Shown here: one piece after another, positions 7,715 through 16,165 of the stretch | How positions within the stretch are numbered: the first letter of the stretch is position 1 | Layout: the number at the start of each line of letters is the position of its first letter | Source: Acrocarpospora pleiomorpha | GTDB taxonomy: Bacteria > Actinomycetota > Actinomycetes > Streptosporangiales > Streptosporangiaceae | Direction of reading: 5' to 3' | DNA: 40,242 bases | NCBI RefSeq assembly: GCF_009687885.1 | Contig: NZ_BLAF01000031.1 | Span: 53,168 to 93,409, forward strand | Program-made: the position numbers and the translations under genes | Notes under the pieces: generated by a model | Databases searched by the model: none | The model's input: only the letters and a program-made list of their open reading frames with translations | What the model was told of the DNA's origin: nothing

Positions 7715-8317
7715 ATGGAGAACGAGACCAAGAGCGGCCGGCGGCCAGGGAACACCCAGACGCGGGAGGCCATCCTGGAGGCCGCGATGACGTCCTTCAT
7801 CGAGAACGGCTACGGCGGGACGACGATCCGGGGCGTGGCCCGGGCGGCCGGGGTGGATCCTGCCCTTGTCATGCACTTCTTCGGGAACAAGGACGGTTTG
7901 TTCGGCGAGTCGATCAGGAACGGCGGCATGCCGGTCCAGCAACTGGTCGAGTCCTTCGACGGGGACCTGGAGACGCTCGGGGAGCGGCTCGCCACCCGTT
8001 ATTTCACGCTTTGGGAGGATCCTGAGATCGGTCCACGGATCAAGGCGGTGGTCGTGTCCGCGGCCACTTCCCCCGCGGCGGCCGGGATCCTGAAAGACTT
8101 CATGGTCCATGAACTGGCCGGACCGCTGGTCAAGCACCTCGGGCCCGACCGTCCCCAGCAGCGCGCGCTGCTGGCCGCCTCCCAGCTCATGGGCATCGTC
8201 TTCGCCCGTTACGTCATCCAGATCGAAATCATTACCGCCCTCACACTGGAGGAGATCGTGGCCTGTGTGGCACCTTCCATCCAGCGGTTTCTGACCGGGG
8301 ATCTTCCTCTCCGCTGA
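7715..8317 (+). CDS. TetR-family repressor
   Basis: A 200-residue protein with an N-terminal TetR helix-turn-helix: TREAILEAAMTSFIENGYGG, then TTIRGVARAAGVDPALVMHFFGNKDGLF at about residues 36-64. The C-terminal ligand domain is of the variable TetR type with an amphipathic helical bundle. ATG at 7715 is chosen, but there is no Shine-Dalgarno sequence and the palindrome at 7691-7707 is only 7 bp upstream; GTG at 7709 is possible. A leaderless mRNA is therefore likely. Its probable targets are itself and the divergent export-type membrane protein. Confidence 0.88.
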   Translation: MENETKSGRRPGNTQTREAILEAAMTSFIENGYGGTTIRGVARAAGVDPALVMHFFGNKDGLFGESIRNGGMPVQQLVESFDGDLETLGERLATRYFTLWEDPEIGPRIKAVVVSAATSPAAAGILKDFMVHELAGPLVKHLGPDRPQQRALLAASQLMGIVFARYVIQIEIITALTLEEIVACVAPSIQRFLTGDLPLR

Positions 8318-8359
8318 CTCCGTAATAGGGTGGTAAAGAGACCATTTACGGAGGTTCAA

Positions 8360-8938
8360 GTGGACACGGCGACCCTCCAGACGCAGACGCGGCTGATCCT
8401 GCGCCAGAAGATCACCATGATGATCAACCGTTACGTTGTCCACATCGCCGAGCCGGACGGCTCCGACGGTCCGGTCGTGGCCTTCGCCGAGCAGAAACGC
8501 CTGACGCTGAAGGAACAGGTCACCCTTTATACGGATGAATCGCGAGGTGAGGCGCTTGCCGCCTTCAAGGCGCGCAAGGTCATCGACCTGGCCAGCGGCT
8601 ACGACGTGGTGGACGCGTCCGGAACTCCCATTGGACTGTTCCGCAAGGACTTCGGCAAGTCGTTGCTCCGTTCCACCTGGCACCTCCAGCAGCCCGGCCT
8701 GCCCACACTGACCGGCCAGGAACGCAACCCGCTGGTGGCCATCGTGCGACGCTTCGCCGACTCGCTGTCATGGCTGCCCTACCACTTCGACTTCAGCGTC
8801 GGCGCCTCCATCGCCTTCTCCGTGGAACGCCGCTGGGGCCTACGCGACACCTACGCCATCGACATCAACGACCCACGCCTCGACCGCCGCCTGGTCATCG
8901 CCATGGCCGTAGCCCTAGACGCCCTCCAGTCCCGCTAA
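8360..8938 (+). CDS. LURP-one-related (LOR) family protein
   Basis: A 192-residue protein of the LURP-one/tubby-like fold, recognisable from LILRQKITMMINRYVVHIAE at the start, YDVVDASGTPIGLFRKDFGKSLLRSTW in the middle and RWGLRDTYAIDINDPRLDRRLVIAMAVALD at the end. Bacterial members are widespread but have no established function; a membrane-lipid or scramblase-like role is guesswork. GTG at 8360 follows GGAGG by 6 bp and gives a normal family N-terminus; the frame is open to 8330. It is 42 bp after the TetR gene. Confidence 0.78.
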   Translation: MDTATLQTQTRLILRQKITMMINRYVVHIAEPDGSDGPVVAFAEQKRLTLKEQVTLYTDESRGEALAAFKARKVIDLASGYDVVDASGTPIGLFRKDFGKSLLRSTWHLQQPGLPTLTGQERNPLVAIVRRFADSLSWLPYHFDFSVGASIAFSVERRWGLRDTYAIDINDPRLDRRLVIAMAVALDALQSR

Positions 8939-9240
8939 CGAATCAAGCGTCGCGTGAGTTGACGCTCGCGTGTGCCCTCACTTGCCGTGACCTGGGCGAG
9001 CGGTGCTCCATGAGCCGTCAGTCGGCCGGGAATGGTGGGCGGGTGGGGGTTGGTGGTCGTGTTTTGGGGAATACATCTCGGCGAGTGGCGTGTTATCGTC
9101 CATGTAGTTCGCATGTTTCTGGCCCGATTCTTGGGCACGTGCGACCGGCCGATCTGGCCGAGTTTGTGACCGCGCAGCTTGTGCTTCGTTTCGTGATGCC
9201 TGCGGTCATGCCAACTTCCCCATATCCGCAAGGACAGATT
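8939..9240 (+). other. 302-bp leader of the rho-like gene, no CDS
   Basis: No convincing gene. Base 8946-8966 can form AGCGTC/GACGCT. Bases 9110-9143 can form a compound hairpin: CGCATGT pairs with ACGTGCG (one T-G wobble) and encloses GCCC/GGGC. The stretch 9030-9100 is G/T-rich with few C residues. A long, structured, partly C-poor leader ahead of a rho gene suggests autogenous control, as known for rho in other bacteria, but no specific element is recognised. Confidence 0.45.
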
Positions 9241-10347
9241 ATGACTCTTACCCAAACTCATGTGGGTGAGCCCCGGACGCGTACCCGGAACAGCGCGGTC
9301 AAACCCGCGGTGCTTCGCGAGGTCAGCGGGATCCTGGACGGCTCCACCCTGAAAACCGAAGGCTACCTGCGCGGTCCCAGCGACGTCACGGTCCCGAAAG
9401 ACCTGCTCGCCGGGCTCAGAACCGGGGACGTGATCACCGGCACCGCCCAGGGCGGCCGGCTGATCTCGATCGCCACCGGGCCGCCGCGCAACCGTCCCAC
9501 GTTCGCCGAACTCACCCCCATCCATCCCACCGAACGGCTCCGCCTGGAGACCACCAAGGGCGTGCTGTCCACCCGGGTCCTCGACCTGGTGGCGCCCATC
9601 GGCAAGGGCCAGCGCGGGCTCATCGTGGCCCCACCCAAAGCGGGCAAGACCCTGCTCCTCCAGGCGGTCGCCAACGCGATCATCGCCAACCATCCGGACT
9701 GCCATCTGATGGTCGTGCTCGTCGACGAGCGGCCGGAAGAGGTCACCGACATGCGCGCATCGGTCCAGGCCGAGGTCATCGCCTCCACCTTCGACCGTCC
9801 CGCCACCGATCACATCACGGTCACCGAGCTCGCCGTGGAGCGGGCCAAGCGGCTCGTCGAGCTCGGCCACGATGTGGTCATGCTGGTCGATTCGATCACG
9901 CGGCTGGGTCGTGCGTACAACACCGTTCAGCCTGGCGGCGGGAAGGTGCTCACCGGCGGGATCGACGTTCGGGCCATTCACCCGCCCAAGCGGCTGCTCG
10001 GCGCGGCCCGCAACCTGCGCGAGGGCGGCTCGCTCACGATTCTGGCCACCGCGCTGGTCGAAACCGGCTCCAAAATGGACGACAACCTCTTCGAGGAGTT
10101 CAAGAGCACCGGCAACATGGAGCTCAAACTCACCCGAAGCCTGGCCGACCGCCGCATCTTCCCCGCCGTCGACGTCACCGCGTCCGGCACCCGCCGCGAG
10201 GAACTCCTGCTCGACCCCGCCGAGCTCTCCCTCGTCTGGAAACTCCGCAAGGCCCTCCACGGCCAGGACTCCTTCGAACCCTTCCTCACCCGCCTGAAGG
10301 AGACCTCCTCCAACGCGGAACTCCTCCTCGGCCTGCGCGCCGCCTGA
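9241..10347 (+). CDS. rho: Short Rho-type transcription termination factor
   Basis: A 368-residue Rho. The hexameric helicase core is complete: Walker A APPKAGKT (130-137), catalytic region VDERPEEVTDM, Walker B VVMLVD (213-218), Q-loop LTGGIDVRAIHPPKR and GTGNMELKL-like STGNMELKL. The N-terminal RNA-binding part is only about 75 residues (VLREVSGILDG...LRTGDVITGTAQGG): a cut-down cold-shock-like fold without the Rho_N helical domain and without the long charged insert usual in actinobacterial Rho (normally well over 600 residues). It probably is a second Rho; neighbours typical of the main rho gene (prfA, rpmE, thrB) are absent. AAGGACAG precedes the ATG. Confidence 0.9.
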   Translation: MTLTQTHVGEPRTRTRNSAVKPAVLREVSGILDGSTLKTEGYLRGPSDVTVPKDLLAGLRTGDVITGTAQGGRLISIATGPPRNRPTFAELTPIHPTERLRLETTKGVLSTRVLDLVAPIGKGQRGLIVAPPKAGKTLLLQAVANAIIANHPDCHLMVVLVDERPEEVTDMRASVQAEVIASTFDRPATDHITVTELAVERAKRLVELGHDVVMLVDSITRLGRAYNTVQPGGGKVLTGGIDVRAIHPPKRLLGAARNLREGGSLTILATALVETGSKMDDNLFEEFKSTGNMELKLTRSLADRRIFPAVDVTASGTRREELLLDPAELSLVWKLRKALHGQDSFEPFLTRLKETSSNAELLLGLRAA

Positions 10348-10361
10348 GAAAAGGACTATTT

Positions 10362-10379
10362 GGCAGGCATTTCCTGCTT
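10362..10379 (+). terminator. Short hairpin after rho-like gene
   Basis: GCAGG/CCTGC with a 5-nt loop followed by TTT, 15 bp after the stop codon. The stem is only 5 bp, so it is a weak intrinsic terminator candidate. Confidence 0.4.
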
Positions 10380-10635
10380 TGGGCCGGGCCAACAAAGCGC
10401 CGAGCCGCTCAGGCCCTTCCTCGGTCCGCTGCGACCTATCGACCGGTCTGCAGGCCTCAACTTTGGGCGTGTCTCTCCCCCGGCGTCTTGGCCGGCGGGT
10501 AGACAGTCGCGCATTTGCTCGTTTCTGGCGGTGCGTGTGGCGATATCTGCGAATGAGTGTGACCTCGACGCCCTTGCGGAACTATGTCTGTGATGCAAAC
10601 ATGTCTGTATCGCCAACATCCAAAGGAGGTCGGAC
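10380..10635 (+). promoter_or_regulatory. Intergenic region with direct repeats upstream of the membrane protein/HTH pair
   Basis: No gene is seen in this stretch. Near its end ATGTCTGT occurs twice (10584-10591 and 10601-10608), 17 bp apart, 28 bp before the downstream ATG. The ribosome-binding site AAAGGAGGT (10621-10629) is a near-perfect anti-16S match. The direct repeats are a candidate operator for the winged-helix regulator encoded two genes on. Confidence 0.4.
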
Positions 10636-11310
10636 ATGACCAATGATCCGGCCGGTGACGCCGATTGGTTACTCGGTGAGGTGAATTCGCTGCGGGAGCG
10701 TGCTCGGGCGGATCGGCATGCCTTCCGGTTTCCGCTGCTGTACTTCGGGGCGTTCACGCTGGCCACCGCGCCGCTCTACGTTCTCGGCCATCAGCAAGGA
10801 GAGTCGGGATTCAGGGCCTGGCCCTTCCTGGCGAGAGGGATGGACCTGGTCTGGCTGGCGGGGCTGGTCGTCGGGGCGGTGCTAACCATCTGGTGGTATC
10901 GCCGTCACGGTGACCGCTCAGGAATCCAGACTTCGGCCAGGAAATCCGTACTCATCTGGACCACCGCAGGAGCGGCGCCGCTGCTGTGGATTCTCCTGCT
11001 TCCGTTGTTCTTCCTCTGGCCGTTCTTCGTACGCGACAACTTCGGCCTGCTGGCCGTGGCTCTCGGACTGATCGCCCTGGCCAGGGCCGAACGCAGCCGC
11101 CGCCTGTGGATCATCACCGGGTTGTACACGGCGGCCGCCGTCCCCGCCGTCGTCTACAACATGGAGAATCAGTACTACCGCCTGTTCCACCTGTTCGGCT
11201 TCACCTCCGAGGACATGCCCTACGCTCTCGTCCAGGGCACTCCCGTCCTGCTCCCCGCCCTGATTCTCCTCATCGGCGGACTGACCACCCGTAGGACCAC
11301 ACCCGCATGA
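10636..11310 (+). CDS. Six-helix membrane protein of unknown function
   Basis: A 224-residue protein with a cytoplasmic start (RERARADRHAFRFP) and about six hydrophobic segments, the clearest at residues 32-50, 70-86, 105-133 and 200-216. It is not recognised beyond a general resemblance to actinobacterial membrane proteins encoded with small winged-helix regulators. AAAGGAGGT lies 6 bp before the ATG. The stop overlaps the next start as ATGA, so the two are translated together; the regulator may govern this gene. Confidence 0.75.
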   Translation: MTNDPAGDADWLLGEVNSLRERARADRHAFRFPLLYFGAFTLATAPLYVLGHQQGESGFRAWPFLARGMDLVWLAGLVVGAVLTIWWYRRHGDRSGIQTSARKSVLIWTTAGAAPLLWILLLPLFFLWPFFVRDNFGLLAVALGLIALARAERSRRLWIITGLYTAAAVPAVVYNMENQYYRLFHLFGFTSEDMPYALVQGTPVLLPALILLIGGLTTRRTTPA

Positions 11311-11615
11311 CCCACCCCACGGGAAACCTGAACGACACCGTCCACCAGCGTCATCGGCTCGGCATTCTCACCATCGCCAGCGAGGCGTCCCGGGTCGAAT
11401 TCACCTATCTGTGCGAAGCTCTCGAACTGACCAGGGGAAACCTCAATCGGCACCTCGCCGTCCTGGCGGAGGCGGGGCTGGTCATCCTGGAAAAGGGGTA
11501 CGACGGCCGAAGGCCGAAAACGTGGATCGTCATCACCAAGCAGGGGCGTACCGAACTGTCAGCCGAAATCGACGCCCTTGAGGAACTGATTCGCCGCCAC
11601 CACAGCCGCGATTAG
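11307..11615 (+). CDS. Winged-helix transcriptional regulator (HTH_34/ArsR-MarR-like)
   Basis: A 102-residue single-domain DNA-binding protein: HRLGILTIASEASRVEFTYL, recognition helix region TRGNLNRHLAVLAEAGLVIL, then a wing with EKGYDGRRPKTWIVITKQGR. This is the pattern of small MarR/ArsR-like regulators that use a membrane or dimer partner rather than a large ligand domain. Coupled by a 4-bp overlap to the preceding membrane protein. Likely target: its own operon. Confidence 0.85.
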   Translation: MTHPTGNLNDTVHQRHRLGILTIASEASRVEFTYLCEALELTRGNLNRHLAVLAEAGLVILEKGYDGRRPKTWIVITKQGRTELSAEIDALEELIRRHHSRD

Positions 11616-11663
11616 GACGACTCCCGGACGAGTTGATGCGCGCTGCCTGATAACAATGGGCGG

Positions 11664-14249
11664 ATGCGTTCCGAGTGGTCCTCGCTTCCTGTCCGGTATG
11701 TGGTGCCTGATGTCGTGGGTGCGCTTGAGTCGGACGGAGCTGCCGTGCTTACTGCGCCGCCGGGGACCGGGAAGACGACGTTGGTGCCGCTTGCGCTTGC
11801 GGGGTTGGTGCCTGGGTTCTCTTCGGGTGGGCGGGTGGTTGTTGCGGAGCCGCGGCGGATCGCTGTGCGGGCGGCGGCTCGGCGGATGGCGTGGTTGCTT
11901 GGGGAGAAGGTCGGGGAGCGGGTCGGGTACACGATTCGGGGGGAGCGGCAGGTCGGTTCGGGTACGCGGGTGGAGGTGGTGACGACCGGGGTTTTGCTTC
12001 GGCGGTTGCAGCGGGAGCCTGAGCTTGACGGGATTGATGTGGTCGTCATGGATGAATGCCACGAACGTCATCTTGACGCTGATACCGCCCTCGCGTTTCT
12101 GATCGATGTTCGGGAGGCGCTTCGTCCGGATCTGCGTCTTTTGGCGACGTCGGCTACTACCGATGCGACGCGTTGGGCTCGGTTGCTCGGGGGTGCGCCG
12201 GTTATCCATACCGAGGGGGCCACGCATGCGGTTGAGATCGTCTGGGCTCCTCCGGTCCAGCCGGTCGCGCCGCCGCATGGGCTGCGTGTCGATCCCGTCT
12301 TTCTCGCTCATGTCTCCGATGTCGTACGACTTGCGCTGGCTCGGCACGACGGGGACGTGCTCTGCTTTCTGCCGGGGGTGTCGGAGCTGGGCAGGGTGGC
12401 GCGGATGTTGCCTGACGTCCAGGTTCTGGAGGTTCATGGTCAGGCGTCTGGTGCCGTACAAGATGCGGCTTTGAGTCGTGGTGTGGGGCGGAGGGTGATT
12501 CTGGCGACGTCGGTGGCGGAGTCCAGTCTGACCATTCCTGGGGTGAGTGTCGTGGTGGATTCGGGGCTCGCGCGGGAGCCTCGGATGGATCATGCGCGGG
12601 GGCTTGGGTCGCTGGTGACCGTACGGGCCTCGAAGGCGTCGGCCGCGCAGCGGGCCGGGCGGGCTGGGCGTGAGAGGGACGGGGTCGCCTATCGGTGCTG
12701 GTCGGCTGGAGAACATGAACGGTTGCCCGAGTATGCGCAGCCGGAGATCGCGCTTGCGGATCTCACCGATTTCGCGCTTCAGGCGGCCTGCTGGGGAGAT
12801 CCCGACGCGGGCGGGCTGGCGTTGCTCGATCCTCCTCCGAGTGGGGCGATGATCGCCGCGCGGGACACACTGATCGCTCTTGGCGCTGTGCACTGTGGCC
12901 GAGTCACTGATCGGGGCCGGAAAATGGCCGACATTGGAGTACATCCCCGGCTCGCCCGCGCACTCATCGATGGCGCGAACCGGGTCGGAGTCCGTCGGGC
13001 CGCCGAAATTGTCGCCCTGCTCGCCGAACGGCTCCCCAGTTCGGCGTCCGACGACTTCGTCTCAGTCCTGCGCTCGGTCCGGCAAGGAAACGACCGCCTC
13101 TCCCACCGCTGGCACCAGGAGACCCGCCGTCTCACCCAAGCCCTCGGCTCCCCGCCCCCGGGGCGGCGCGTTGGACCTGATGACCAGGTTGCCGGGCCGG
13201 TTGCCCAGGCAGGCGCCGGGCGGGAGGTTGCCGGCCCGGGGACCCAGGTAGGCGCTGGAAAGGATGGCCAGGTTGGCGGGCTGGTTGCCCAGGCGGGTGC
13301 TGGGCGGGATGACCAGGTTGCTGGGCTGGTGGTGGCTTTGGCGTATCCGGAGAGGGTGGCGCGGCGGCGTGCGGAAGGGGGCTTTGTTATGGCTTCCGGG
13401 ACGGGGGCTGTGGCGGGGGCGGGGTTGAGTGGGGCCGAGTGGCTGGCTGTGGCGGTGGCCGATCGGGGGGTGGGGAGTTCGGTGGCGCGGGTTCGGCAGG
13501 GTGTGGTCATTGATGAGGGGATCGCGCGGGTCGCGGCGGCGGCGCTGCTGGAGGAAGTGGAAGAGATCGGCTGGCGGCGTGGTGAGATCGTCGCCAGGAG
13601 GGTCAGGCGGCTGGGGGCGATCGAGTTGTCGTCGGTGCCGCTGGTGGATGCGGACGTGCGTCCGGCCGTGTTGGACGGGTTGCGCCAGGAAGGGGTGGCG
13701 TTGCTGCGGTGGACTGCGGATGCGCGCGGGTTCCGGGAGCGTCTGGCGTTCTGCCACCGGGTCGTCGGGGAGCCGTGGCCGCCGGTGGATGACACGGCTC
13801 TCGTGGAGGCGGCCGAGCGGTGGCTGGAGCCGGAGCTGTCCCGGGTCCGGCGGCGGAGTGATCTGGGGCGGATCGACGTGCTGGCCGCGTTGCGGCGGCT
13901 GGTGCCCTGGTCGGCGCGGATCGAGGAGGTCACGCCTGAGCGGGTCGAGGTGCCGAGCGGGTCGAAGATCAGAATCGACTACTCCGGGGAACGGCCGGTG
14001 CTGGCGGTCAAGGTGCAGGAGTTGTTCGGCTGGGACGACGCCCCACGGATCGCGGGAGTGCCACTCACCGTGCATCTCCTGTCGCCCGCGGGCCGGCCCG
14101 CCGCGGTGACGTCTGATCTCGCGTCCTTCTGGCGAGAGGGATACCAGGCCGTCCGCGCCGAACTCCGGGGAAGATACCCGCGCCACCCCTGGCCGGAGAA
14201 CCCCATCGGCGCCACCGCCACCCGCCGGACAAACCCCCGACGCGCCTAG
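11664..14249 (+). CDS. hrpB: ATP-dependent helicase HrpB with repeat-rich insert
   Basis: An 861-residue DExH-box helicase. It shows Walker A APPGTGKTT (31-39), motif Ia AEPRRIAVRAAARRMA, DECH box at 130-133, SAT motif ATSATTDATRW, motif V/VI ATSVAESSLTIPGV and QRAGRAGRERDGV, and the C-terminal HrpB domain ending YPRHPWPENPIGA. HrpB acts on structured RNA, but its cellular role is poorly defined. Residues 506-556 are unusual: DDQVAGPVAQAGAGR-type repeats occupy a loop between the helicase core and the C-terminal domain. No clear ribosome-binding site precedes the ATG at 11664. The codon use between 11700 and 12600 is richer in T than in the neighbours. Confidence 0.93.
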   Translation: MRSEWSSLPVRYVVPDVVGALESDGAAVLTAPPGTGKTTLVPLALAGLVPGFSSGGRVVVAEPRRIAVRAAARRMAWLLGEKVGERVGYTIRGERQVGSGTRVEVVTTGVLLRRLQREPELDGIDVVVMDECHERHLDADTALAFLIDVREALRPDLRLLATSATTDATRWARLLGGAPVIHTEGATHAVEIVWAPPVQPVAPPHGLRVDPVFLAHVSDVVRLALARHDGDVLCFLPGVSELGRVARMLPDVQVLEVHGQASGAVQDAALSRGVGRRVILATSVAESSLTIPGVSVVVDSGLAREPRMDHARGLGSLVTVRASKASAAQRAGRAGRERDGVAYRCWSAGEHERLPEYAQPEIALADLTDFALQAACWGDPDAGGLALLDPPPSGAMIAARDTLIALGAVHCGRVTDRGRKMADIGVHPRLARALIDGANRVGVRRAAEIVALLAERLPSSASDDFVSVLRSVRQGNDRLSHRWHQETRRLTQALGSPPPGRRVGPDDQVAGPVAQAGAGREVAGPGTQVGAGKDGQVGGLVAQAGAGRDDQVAGLVVALAYPERVARRRAEGGFVMASGTGAVAGAGLSGAEWLAVAVADRGVGSSVARVRQGVVIDEGIARVAAAALLEEVEEIGWRRGEIVARRVRRLGAIELSSVPLVDADVRPAVLDGLRQEGVALLRWTADARGFRERLAFCHRVVGEPWPPVDDTALVEAAERWLEPELSRVRRRSDLGRIDVLAALRRLVPWSARIEEVTPERVEVPSGSKIRIDYSGERPVLAVKVQELFGWDDAPRIAGVPLTVHLLSPAGRPAAVTSDLASFWREGYQAVRAELRGRYPRHPWPENPIGATATRRTNPRRA
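13179..13331 (+). repeat. In-frame tandem repeat inside hrpB (units of 45, 39, 45 and 24 bp)
   Basis: Units begin at 13179, 13224, 13263 and 13308 and encode DDQVAGPVAQAGAGR, EVAGPGTQVGAGK, DGQVGGLVAQAGAGR and DDQVAGLV. All unit lengths are multiples of three and the frame stays open. The array separates the helicase core from the C-terminal domain. Confidence 0.85.
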
Positions 14250-14302
14250 GCCCCCATCTCGAACTGGTGGACGTGGCTGAAGTGCCGCGACAGGATACGC
14301 GC

Positions 14303-14686
14303 ATGCGATCTCGAACGGCCGGGATGTGGTGGGGTGCCGCTATTGAAGCGCCCGATTCTGGTGCCTTGGCGCGGTTCTACTCTGAGTTGCTTGGTTGGCC
14401 TATCGGGCATGAAGAGCCGGGAACGGCGATTATCGCCGCCCCTCAGGGATCTATCTATCTGGTGTTTCAGCAGGCCGCCGATTACCGGGCCCCTGTCTGG
14501 CCGCCCGTTGACGGTGAGCAGCGCGCGATGATGCACTTCGACTTTCAGGTCGGGGACCTCGAATCCGCTGTCGCTGACGCGGTCGCGCTCGGAGCTTCGC
14601 TGGCCGTGGACCAACCGCAGGAGAACGTCCGGGTGCTTCTCGATCCGGCCGGTCACCCCTTCTGCCTCTGCCTCGATGAGGGCTAA
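14303..14686 (+). CDS. VOC-superfamily (glyoxalase-like) protein
   Basis: A 127-residue protein with the paired beta-alpha-beta-beta-beta fold of the vicinal oxygen chelate family: WWGAAIEAPDSGALARFYSELLGWPI at the start and HFDFQVGDLESAVADAVALGA in the second half, ending LLDPAGHPFCLCLDEG. Stand-alone members may be metalloenzymes or resistance proteins; the substrate is not readable. ATG at 14303 is chosen because it begins just before the fold; the frame also offers GTG at 14267. Its start lies 53 bp after hrpB. Confidence 0.82.
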   Translation: MRSRTAGMWWGAAIEAPDSGALARFYSELLGWPIGHEEPGTAIIAAPQGSIYLVFQQAADYRAPVWPPVDGEQRAMMHFDFQVGDLESAVADAVALGASLAVDQPQENVRVLLDPAGHPFCLCLDEG

Positions 14687-14699
14687 GCCATAGAGGGCT

Positions 14700-14727
14700 G
14701 GACCGCCGTGGGCGCGGGCGGTGGTCC
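14700..14727 (+). terminator. Hairpin terminator after VOC gene
   Basis: GGACCGCCG (14700-14708) pairs with CGGTGGTCC (14719-14727) with one G-T wobble and a 10-nt loop, 13 bp after the stop codon. Confidence 0.65.
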
Positions 14728-14882
14728 ATGGTCAACACGTGGCCGTTACTCGGTCGACCACTCCAGCTTTGACGCAAAGTAATCGCCTGCGAACCCTCTG
14801 GAATCCGCATTTGGGGATATTTCGTCCGAAATCGGTACATAACGTTCTTTGGCAGGTCAATTTCGCCGGACCAGGGGGATAC
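14728..14882 (+). promoter_or_regulatory. Promoter region of secreted LppX-like protein
   Basis: No gene here. Two small palindromes stand out: CTTTG-acg-CAAAG (14767-14779) and ATTTCG-TC-CGAAAT (14819-14832), the second 50 bp before the start codon and just ahead of TACATAACGT, which could contain the -10 element. The stretch is AT-richer than the surroundings, as expected for a promoter. Confidence 0.4.
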
Positions 14883-15800
14883 ATGGGACAGGCTCGTCTT
14901 CGACTAGCCGCGCTCGGCGCCATGAGCGTGCTGGCCAGCGGCATCGGTGGGACCACAGCGTGGGCGGCCCCCACGCCGCCGGCACCGGACATGACCGAAA
15001 GTCCGCCTAGCGAAATGACGCCGTCGGAGGAGATGACGCCGTCGCCGACGGCGACCGAGGCCGACCCGACGACCGCACTGCGGCAGGCGCTGACCAAATC
15101 GGCGCAGGCAAGCAGCAGCACAGGCAAGTTCACCTTCGCCGCGGGCGACACCTCGGCCAACGGCACGTACCAGTACCAGGCCAAGCCGTCCGTCGTCTTT
15201 GAGGCCAAGGCGACCGACCTCACCCTGAAGGGTAAAGCCAGCTCCGCCAAACCCGAAGTGATCGTGAGCGGCGGCACCGCGTACGTCAATCCTGACGGCC
15301 TCGCCCAGGGCGCCCAGGGCCCGCCCTGGTGGAAGGTCGCCCTCAAGGACCTCAAGGGCCCGCACGGGCAGGCCATCGCCAAGATGTTCGACACCGCCAC
15401 GGTCACCAACCCGGCCACCATCGAGAAGGTCGTCCACGCGTACGAGGACGTCAAGATGGTCGGCACGTCCGAAGTGGACGGCACGACCGTCACCCACTAC
15501 ACCGCCAACTACAACGTGGACCAGGCCAAGGCGGCCTTCGGCGTCGCATCCGCGAGCCCGATGGAGAGCCCGGGCGCCTCCGCCCTGGGCGTCCACGAAC
15601 TCCGGTCCGACATCTGGGTCGACGAGCACGGCATGGTACGCAAAACCCGTTACCGCAACGAGGAAGGCCAGGAGCCCCAGTTCACCCTGACCTCGACGGT
15701 AACCGAGTATGACAAGCCGGTCTCGGTCCAGCCGCCACCGGCCGACCAGACCAAGCCGGTCACGCCGCAGATGCTCAAGCAGTTCGGCCTGGGCGGCTGA
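14883..15800 (+). CDS. Secreted LppX/LprAFG-like protein
   Basis: A 305-residue exported protein. Residues 1-28 are a signal peptide with a basic start (GQARLR), hydrophobic core and AWA cleavage motif; there is no lipobox cysteine. A proline/serine/threonine/glutamate linker follows (to about 60). The rest resembles the LppX/LprG-type half-barrel domain that binds lipids: YQYQAKPSVVFEAKATDLTL, PWWKVALKDLKG, VHELRSDIWVDEHGMVRKTRY. In mycobacteria this family carries lipids across the envelope; here a lipid or lipoprotein-like role is inferred. AGGGGG lies 5 bp before the ATG and a strong terminator follows. Confidence 0.8.
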   Translation: MGQARLRLAALGAMSVLASGIGGTTAWAAPTPPAPDMTESPPSEMTPSEEMTPSPTATEADPTTALRQALTKSAQASSSTGKFTFAAGDTSANGTYQYQAKPSVVFEAKATDLTLKGKASSAKPEVIVSGGTAYVNPDGLAQGAQGPPWWKVALKDLKGPHGQAIAKMFDTATVTNPATIEKVVHAYEDVKMVGTSEVDGTTVTHYTANYNVDQAKAAFGVASASPMESPGASALGVHELRSDIWVDEHGMVRKTRYRNEEGQEPQFTLTSTVTEYDKPVSVQPPPADQTKPVTPQMLKQFGLGG

Positions 15801-15812
15801 CATCCACCGCAG

Positions 15813-15840
15813 AAGGTACGCCCCCGAGGGGGCGTGCCTT
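15813..15840 (+). terminator. Strong hairpin terminator
   Basis: AAGGTACGCCCCC (15813-15825) pairs with GGGGGCGTGCCTT (15828-15840), 13 bp with one T-G wobble and a minimal loop, followed by C/G-rich sequence. It lies 12 bp after the secreted-protein stop. Confidence 0.88.
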
Positions 15841-15874
15841 CGCCTTGCCGGGGCGGACCCGGCATGATCGCCGC

Positions 15875-16165
15875 ATGAGTGAGTGGCGGGTTCTCGTCGA
15901 GGAGAACGTTGGGCGGTTCGACCGCAAGGAATGGCGGATCTCGGACATCTACGAGGTCGACGGAGGCCGGGAGGAGGCCAGGTCCATCGCGTACGAGCTG
16001 GCGATGCGGCATCAGCCGAAACATCCGGGAGTGGAGGCGGATCGGGCGGTCTATCGGATCAACGAGGACATGTGGCTGACCATGGTCATCGGGGCGACGT
16101 CACGGTTTCACTACCGGGTCACGGTGGCCGAACTTTTCGCGCGCGCGTCCACGGCGAAGGAGTGA
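15875..16165 (+). CDS. Small hypothetical protein
   Basis: A 96-residue soluble protein, EWRVLVEENVGRFDRKEWRI at its start and DMWLTMVIGATSRFHYRVTV near its end. I do not recognise the family. The mixture of aromatic and charged residues and predicted alpha/beta alternation suggest a compact domain. ATG at 15875 has no Shine-Dalgarno sequence, so it may be leaderless. Its stop codon overlaps the first GTGATA element of the SPFH promoter. Confidence 0.68.
   Translation: MSEWRVLVEENVGRFDRKEWRISDIYEVDGGREEARSIAYELAMRHQPKHPGVEADRAVYRINEDMWLTMVIGATSRFHYRVTVAELFARASTAKE

Noticed and set aside
14819..14832. ATTTCG-TC-CGAAAT palindrome as a specific regulator site
   Set aside because: Short, single and without a cognate regulator nearby; kept only as part of the promoter-region entry.
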